Shown: positions 57,657 to 64,000 of the stretch, piece after piece
Position numbering within the stretch: position 1 is the first letter of the stretch
How the letters are laid out: every line of letters starts with the position of its first letter
Source of the DNA: Talpa occidentalis
Taxonomy: Eukaryota; Chordata; Mammalia; Eulipotyphla; Talpidae
Direction: 5' to 3'
DNA: 64,000 nucleotides
Assembly (NCBI RefSeq): GCF_014898055.3
Contig: NW_023603184.1
Span: forward strand, 113,202,615 to 113,266,614
Notes under the pieces: model-generated
The model's database searches: none
What the model was told of the DNA's origin: nothing
The model's input: only the letters and a program-made list of their open reading frames with translations
Position numbers and translations under genes: made by a program

Positions 57657-57947
57657 TTTTTTTTTTTTTTTAAAAGATTTGTTTTTATTTATTTATTTAT
57701 ACAAGCACTGTGTACAGTCAGAAGCACGGGAGGGTGAGAGAATTCACCAGAGCCAGAGCGGGGAGCAGAGCAGGCAGAAGGACCGAAGTACACTGCTGAG
57801 GGGAGCAGCGGGCGGCAGGAGAGGTCTGCGCGCCATGTGGGACCCTCCTCCGGTGGCCGGGGAGTAGCCGGGGATCGAACCGGCGCTGCAGAGGCCGCGG
57901 GCAGCTTCACAACCCAGCGCTCAACCGCTGCGCCACCAGGGAGGCCC
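57657..57947 (-). mobile_element. Young, well-preserved SINE with 15-bp target repeats
   Basis: Minus strand: GGGCCTCCCTGGTGGCGCAG, CGGTTGAGCGCTGGGTTGTGAAGC, B box GGTTCGATCCCCGG, an undamaged body and (AAAT)n. This is one of the least mutated copies and a good consensus guide. TGATCTTGCTTTTTT flanks it at 57642 and 57948. Confidence 0.96.
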
Positions 57948-57962
57948 TGATCTTGCTTTTTT

Positions 57963-58200
57963 ATCTACTATGTGTGTCTTTTTGATAGGTAGAAGTTTTC
58001 AACTTTTATGAAGTTTAATTTATCACATTGTCCTTTTATGGTTTGTGTTTTCTATACTTGTATAAGAAATCTTTTACGCCAAGATAGCAAATATATTCCC
58101 CAATGTTTTCCTTACCATATAGAGGATCAAATACAAAAGGTTGTATGTAGTACGTTTATCTGTATTTTTTAAAATAAAGAATTTGTCAAAGGTTGCTAGA
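57963..58200 (-). mobile_element. Old LINE-1 fragment, antisense
   Basis: 'gtagaagttttcaactttta', 'gaagtttaatttatcacatt', 'aagaaatcttttacgccaag' and 'ccccaatgttttccttacc' are a known antisense L1 3' region pattern. The sequence continues left of the SINE into 57490-57650. Confidence 0.6.
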
Positions 58201-59530
58201 GGTATTAATTCCCAATTCTAAACCATACCATACATAATTACAAATGTCATAATTAAATGGTCAATAAGAAGTTTTCTCTTACTTTAAACATAAATGTCTT
58301 AAAATTTGCTGCAAATGGGAAATATAAACTATATGACATCTTGCTCAATTTTCTTGGATACCTGAAGAACAGGCAATATAAATCATTTGAACTAAAACTA
58401 AATTGTGTTAAGTCTCAACAGAAATGTCCTGCCAATATTGCATTTTCAATCCAGCAATGTCCTGAAATTATGAAAATTATCTTTTTCATCTATTTGTTAC
58501 TGCTCTTTATCTAATTATTTAAATTACCCAGATAACTGCTCGAATCTATTCAGTCATACAAACTATATCTTGTATGAATTTTAACGATGTATGATATGCT
58601 ACAGCCTGTCCTGACACAGGAGAAATAGAACTTGAGTGTACAGTAAGGTGTTGCCTATGGCAGGAGGTAGAACATTGAGTGCTGACCTGACCAGTCTTGG
58701 GGTAGATGTGCCCTCTCCCTCACATTTTCTCATCTATGGTCTTACACTTTGGATACTACATTGATCATCAAATTAAGAGCAACTTCCCATGAGAAACTAG
58801 AAATTTCGAGGAACTGTATTTATTTGCCTATTTCTATCTGCTTCCCGTCTCAATTACTAGCTAAGCAGGAAATCAAAGAGAAAGTTATTTGAGCCAAATT
58901 AGACTCATAAAGTGTATCAATCCATAAACTTTGGCCAGTCTTTGAAATCTGACTTATCTATCTAGTAAGTGCCCAAATTTGTGCTAGATTTCAGTATACA
59001 AAGATGAATGAAAAACAACTTCAAATGGAAATAGCTCTCAAACATTTTGAAAGAGACCAATTTAACGGTAACAAGACCAACCCTGACTCACAATTTACAA
59101 ACAAATTTTGGGAGCTTTATGTATTAACCTTCTTTAGCCAGAGAGCTATAAATGATTTTTTAACTAAAATGTCTTTGTGCCTCAAAGTCTATAATATTGT
59201 ATAGGTTAAAATTCTTATTGATTTGATGCATCAATATCAAATTAAATGAGCAAATTAAAATTAGTCAATATGATCACCTTGAATTATCAGTGATTTTTCA
59301 CTTAAAATCAAGAACAGCTGTAATTTAAAAATCACAACTAAGAGATTATGAAGTAGTAAAAGTATCCTTCCAGAAATTACTGAGAATTACAACTAATAAA
59401 CACTGCTTGAGGAAAAAGAGTTCTTAAAAGAAAGTAACATGCAATAACATGATAAAGTTTCTGATGCAAATTTCAGTAATCCTTATAAATGATTTTCATA
59501 AGTAACTCTTTGCTTTTACTCCTAACAAAT
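58200..59530. other. AT-rich intergenic DNA, nothing recognised
   Basis: Short plus-strand open frames at 58257-58514 and 59004-59204 are AT-rich, lack known domains and are not called genes. Confidence 0.4.
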
Positions 59531-59539
59531 TGATCTTGA

Positions 59540-59880
59540 GTATATTTTACATATACTAAGTCCTGGGAATGTAAAAGCAAATATAAATGCCCATGCCATT
59601 ATGGCACACTCTAGTAGGGAAGTCATATCAATAAATTAATTAATTACACAAAAATAAGAAATAGAAACTGTGACATCATATATGTGCTTTATGTATTTGT
59701 ATATATGCATGTATATATGAGGATATGAAAACTAAGCATCTTAGGCTTAGTCACAAGGTCAAGGGAGGTTTCCTGAGTTAAGATCTGAAAAATGAGTATC
59801 AGTTAATTAAAAGAAGATGGTTGCATTCATTTGGAACTTCAGGAAAAGAATATGCAATGCCTATTGTGGGAGGTTGGGGA
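59540..59880 (-). mobile_element. Possible ancient LINE 3' relic, antisense
   Basis: 'tactaagtcctgggaatgta', 'cactctagtagggaagtcat' and 'gagttaagatctgaaaaatg' roughly follow the same reversed pattern as 45.03-45.47 kb. Weak. Confidence 0.45.
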
Positions 59881-59889
59881 GTATGATGG

Positions 59890-60600
59890 AGTTGTGAGTG
59901 CAGTGAGATGGGGAGAACAGCGTATGATAAAAACAAAAATTTGGATTATGAACATGAGAAAACTTGTAAGGAATAACTAGCTAGCAAAATGGAATGGTTT
60001 AATTTAGTATTTAATTTACAGAAAATCCTGATGAGATCCTGAGTAAACTAGAAGAGAAATTAACATCTGTCAGAGATACTTAGTGTCTTCTCTTTGATGG
60101 GAGATAATGAGCACCTTTTCATATACAAGAGACAGTGGCACTATGCTGCGTCATATAGTTGCTATTATTGAAACATGTACAGTTCAAATTTGGATAATGT
60201 ATTATATGCTATGTGTTGAGACTCAGGAGAATAATATATTACTTTCAGGGTCACATGAATATAAAATATGTAGTGTTATATTTGTAAATTTACAATAATA
60301 GCATCGAATACATGATCAAAGATATTCAGCATTTTCCTTGATCTTCCAAAATGTTCCATGATGCAACAACAACATCTTTGCAAACAATTCTCTGGTTTAA
60401 ATTCTGTCCAAGAGAGAAACAATCATAAAATGTGGAAGACTGAAAAAATAAGGCATTGCACTACTCCAGAAGCAATGTGTAAAACATGTGTTTTGGACTG
60501 TAAACAAGACTTTGAGGGTAAATAGCTTGCTTTGGAGTTGATTCGGAAGCCAAGGAAGAGTGGAGAAGTTAACAGGGTAGGGAAGAAAGCCAGTTATGAG
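59890..60600. other. Intergenic DNA, nothing recognised
   Basis: No gene or transposon supported. Confidence 0.4.
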
Positions 60601-60604
60601 ACAT

Positions 60605-60960
60605 TTACATGTGGATTATGACTGTTGTCGACTGGGACTCAATCCTGCTGGAGATTCTTGGAGGGACTCTGTAGAACATATTTCAGAACTGTACCAATGA
60701 AGGCAAGGAGTCTGCTACTTATTTACCAACTTCTGTCACTGAGTGGTTGAGGGTGGCAGCTGAGACATTCCTCCCTAGCACTTAGGGGCTGCTCCATATG
60801 CTGCATGTCCTTATAATCCCACAAGTCCTCAGACAGAAACACAGCTTCTGAAATGTTCAGAAATTGATTCTGCAAAGTTTCAGGGCATGTTCAGGATGAG
60901 TCGAAGTCTACAGTGAAAGCAAAGCTCTTACTACTTGCTTCCAAACTGCAGGAAATGCAG
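60605..60960. other. Moderate-GC block of uncertain nature, possibly an old LTR
   Basis: Noticeably less AT-rich than its flanks, with balanced composition and no open frame of note. It gives the impression of an ancient interspersed repeat (ERVL-LTR type), but I cannot name a family. Confidence 0.3.
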
Positions 60961-61590
60961 ATCATCAGAATCCATGCCCCTGTGCTTGATTCATGTTTAG
61001 ATTTTCTAAATATCAGTAGCACTTTCTTTCTAATCTTCCTTCTCCCAGACTTCCAACAGTGTGGTGTCTAATTTCCCATATGGAATGATTTCCACCTAAA
61101 ATAATTTCTGGTTTCCTGACCATCCCAGTATGAGCAGTATAGAACAGTATAGAAATAGATATAGAAACAGTATAGAAACAGATATGAACAGTATAGAAAT
61201 AAAGATATAGAGATATTCAGGAAATATTTAATATCTAGAAAAATTTTCCTTGGTCAATAATTGAACGAGGGGAAGGGGAAACTGAAAACAAGTAACTAAA
61301 GTAGGATCTATATAAGAAGCAGATGTATTCAAGTTGTGGGGGGCAAGGAGAGGGAGATAATTCTTTTTAAAAAAGAGAATTTCAAAAGTTCAGAATGATG
61401 GGCATAAAACTATGCGGAAACATTTATATGGAAATATATAGAGTTTGAATGAGACTCCAGGACACCTAGATAGGAATTACATTAAGAAGGCATTTTGATA
61501 GATGTAAGAGCCCTCATTTTAGAAGAGATATTTGTATTGATGACATAGATTAAGCAGCCATATGAGTTTCAGCAATATATGAAATCAGAA
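60961..61590. other. Intergenic DNA with a short tandem repeat
   Basis: A 'gaacagtatagaaa' type unit is repeated imperfectly at 61130-61210. Nothing else is recognised. Confidence 0.5.
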
Positions 61591-61607
61591 AAAATTTCCC
61601 ATGAAGA

Positions 61608-61904
61608 TTTTTTTTATTATTTTTATTTATTTATTTGTGTGTGTGTGTATTTATTTATTTATTTATACAAGCACTGGGTTCAGTCAGACGCACGCGGGAG
61701 GGTGAGAGATTTCACCACAGCCAGAGAGGAGAGTAGAACAGGCAGAAGACCGAAGTACACTGCTGAGGGGATCAGCGTGAGGCAGGAGAGGTCTGCGCGC
61801 CATGTGGAACCCTCTCACCCGAGGCCAGGGTCCGAACTGGTACTTCAGAGGCTGCGGGCAGCTTTGCAGCCCAGCGCTCAACTGCTGGGCCTCCGGGGAG
61901 GCCC
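61608..61904 (-). mobile_element. Young SINE with 11-bp target repeats and an expanded tail
   Basis: Minus strand: GGGCCTCCCCGGAGGCCCAG head (A box damaged), AGTTGAGCGCTGGGCTGCAAAGC, a diverged B box and body, then a tail in which (ATTT)n is interrupted by (CA)n (61637-61649 on the plus strand as GTGTGT). TCCCATGAAGA flanks it at 61597 and 61905. Confidence 0.93.
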
Positions 61905-61919
61905 TCCCATGAAGACTTT

Positions 61920-63215
61920 TAAAAATGAAAGTAAGTGCAAATATTGAAATACAAGTCAGGAGAACCTGGGGAGAAATTGAGGAGTGGCCAGAAAAAAAAA
62001 GGTAAAAAGAAAACTAGAAAAGAATAATGGCAAAGAAACGAAGGAAGAAAAATTTCCAAGACTGACCACAGCATCAGGTTGAACAGACTTGGCAAGAAAG
62101 ATAAGGTCCTAACATGGCCTTTGAAATTTGCAATGATGAAATCATTTGTAATTGAAGCAAAGGATTTTCAGAGGTATAATTGGCAAAAAACTTGGCTGAA
62201 ATAGGTTGGCATTTAGAAATTTGTAACTGTCAAAGTGAGAAGAGTGAGAGAGGTTACTAGAAAAAATATGAATTTATATGAATGTAAATGTCTATATTAT
62301 AAATTTCATAATGGATTGATATATTATTCATTTACTTAGTATATATTCAAGTAAATAAAAACACGGAATACACATATGAACATCTAAGGTTTTTAAATTT
62401 ATTCAACATTTCATCAGATTTTTTAAGACTTACTTATATTGAAAAAGAATAATTCTCTTAATTTATTAGCTTACCTAAGGGCAGTTATTTTAAATGTACT
62501 TTTCTACACATTTAAGTAATAGCAAATAAAAATTTGAGCTCCCTTATATGCTCTAATTATTTAGTTTCTATGCTTCCATATTTAAAGCATGCTAAAGCTT
62601 TTAATGCACTAAAGCTTTTAATACACTAAAAATCACAACTAGAAGCTTAGAAATGTTTTTATTGAGTATTTGTAAGTATGTTACTCCTAACTGCACCGGG
62701 ATAATTCACACTTGTATTAGCAAAGTTACAAAAATGCAATGCAATAAGGCTTTACAATTTTTTGTTCTAACAAAAATCATAGCTTATAGTATATACTACC
62801 TCTTAAAATAAGAATTTGGAAAATTCTATGCTAAGCACAGAGGAAGCAGTGTTTTCCTGTATTAGAATTTACATCTGCAGCACTAACTAAATGAAATACA
62901 CAAACCCACGTTCAACCAAGGTTTCCAGATCCTATACTAAACACCAGAGATATGAGCTTCAGAAAGACATGTCTTGCAGCAACTTTTTTCAAACCCGCTT
63001 GAGATCAATGAGAGATTTGTAAATCAAAATACTGAGTTGTAACAATATTTCTAAATGAATGGAATGGAATGGCAAGTCATGGCATGAAAAATATCAGAGT
63101 ACATTGCCCATAGTAAATATAAATGGTGCTTAATGAAATTTAATTACAGTTTTATGCATAAGTCATAAAATATATTTTGTACTATGATTGAAAGCAAAAA
63201 AATTGGTAAGCTTTT
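61920..63215. other. AT-rich intergenic DNA, nothing recognised
   Basis: No gene or transposon could be supported. Confidence 0.4.
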
Positions 63216-63232
63216 TAAAGTTGTATAGTTTA

Positions 63233-63504
63233 GGGCCTCCCTTGGCGGCGCAGGCGGTTGAGTGCAGCGCTGTGAGGCTGTCCAGCCTCTGCAGCGCCAG
63301 TTTGATCCCGGCCTGCCAGTGAGGGTCCCACATGGCATGGCAGACCTCTCCTGTCACGCCCGCTACTCACCTCAGCAGTGTATTTCAGTCAGTTTGCCTG
63401 TTCTGTTCCCCGCTCTGTCTCTGGTGAATCCTCTCACCCGCCTGGGAATCTAGCCTGTACCCCGGTTCTTGTGTAAATAAATAAATAAAAATCTTTAAAA
63501 AAAA
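63233..63504 (+). mobile_element. tRNA-derived SINE, intermediate subfamily, 16-bp target repeats
   Basis: GGGCCTCCCTTGGCGGCGCAGG, CGGTTGAGTGCAGCGCTGTGAGGC (the variant also at 41.5 kb), a B box AGTTTGATCCCG, body and (AAAT)n tail. AAAGTTGTATAGTTTA is exact at 63217-63232 and 63505-63520. Confidence 0.95.
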
Positions 63505-63524
63505 AAAGTTGTATAGTTTAGGGT

Positions 63525-64000
63525 GGTGGTTAGGGTTGGGGAGGTTGGTGACAGACATATAAAAAGAACATTTTTAATAACATAGTATGTAATATAATGT
63601 AATGTGATAATATAAGTGCTGTGATGAAAACATCATGTTTGCATGAAAACTGTAGAAAAGTTATTTAATCTGGCCTATGGTGAAATAGGAATCTTTAAAA
63701 CAGAAATAAATGCAAATATCAACCAGTTATACTATCAATATGTCACAGCATGAGGTCATTTATTAGACAGATTATGTAAAATATATTATATAAAAATAAT
63801 TTGAAATACTGAATCTGGAAATTTTATGCCTCTTAAAATTCTATACAATACCACTTAAATATTAAGACTTCAAAAGAGAAAAATAATGTAGTCTAATTCC
63901 ATTAAGAAATAATGTACTTGATAATTTTTATCCACAAATTTTGCTTTAGAGTTTACCCTTTAATATGTATTTTTTTACTTATCTGATGTGTAAGGTGCAT
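63525..64000. other. AT-rich intergenic DNA, nothing recognised
   Basis: No gene or transposon could be supported up to the window edge. Confidence 0.4.

Noticed and set aside
60605..60960. A non-coding RNA or enhancer
   Set aside because: Composition alone is suggestive, but no structure, promoter or conservation can be read from a single sequence. An ancient repeat is more likely.

Overview
This window is an AT-rich, gene-poor stretch of a placental mammal nuclear genome. I see no host protein-coding exon, tRNA, rRNA or other structured RNA gene. The mammalian assignment rests on a LINE-1 with the standard two-ORF layout and on degraded copies of repeats found across placental mammals (MIR, L2-like, MER5-like hAT, MLT1-like MaLR LTRs). 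About 28 copies or fragments of one tRNA-derived SINE family cover roughly 11% of the window. This SINE has an A box, a B box and a (AAAT)n/poly(A) tail. It is not Alu, B1/B2, the carnivore CAN-type SINE, the horse ERE or the usual microbat VES. Its head resembles the GGGCCTCCCTGGTGGCGCA head of cetartiodactyl CHR-type SINEs, but its body differs. I therefore suggest a laurasiatherian host and cannot name the species.

Layout. 1-14.5 kb: degraded L1 pieces on both strands, two MER5-like hAT relics, microsatellites and seven SINEs, including a nested pair at 6.5-7.1 kb. 14.53-20.64 kb: a full-length young LINE-1 on the + strand (5' UTR, intact ORF1, ORF2 broken by five 1-nt indels, G-rich 3' UTR, poly(A)), flanked by an 11-bp target duplication and inserted into the 3' end of an older L1. 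20.8-26 kb: MIR and L2-like relics. 26.06-27.14 kb: a 5'-truncated close relative of the young L1. 28.8-31.4 kb: a GC-rich LTR-derived mosaic with internal duplications. 31.5-39 kb: more SINEs, two old L1 3' ends, an MLT1-like LTR and a three-SINE cluster. 39.90-40.25 kb: a clean 353-bp solo LTR with 6-bp target repeats. 42.3-43.0 kb: a truncated L1. 47.63-48.24 and 51.73-52.33 kb: two nearly identical LTR-like elements in the same orientation, each with its own 4-bp target repeat. 49.77-50.49 kb: another LTR-like block. 52.7-64 kb: MaLR, L2-like, L1 and SINE relics.

The window reads as a record of nested insertions. L1 enzymes presumably mobilised the SINEs (poly(A)/AAAT tails, 11-18 bp target repeats), while several LTR families arrived separately. 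The only open frame with convincing function is L1 ORF1. The most useful leads are a frame-breaking extra A shared by both L1 copies just before the ORF2 cysteine-rich domain, a SINE subfamily with its own 3' tail, three-copy target repeats at nested SINE sites, and LTRs with duplicated regulatory blocks.
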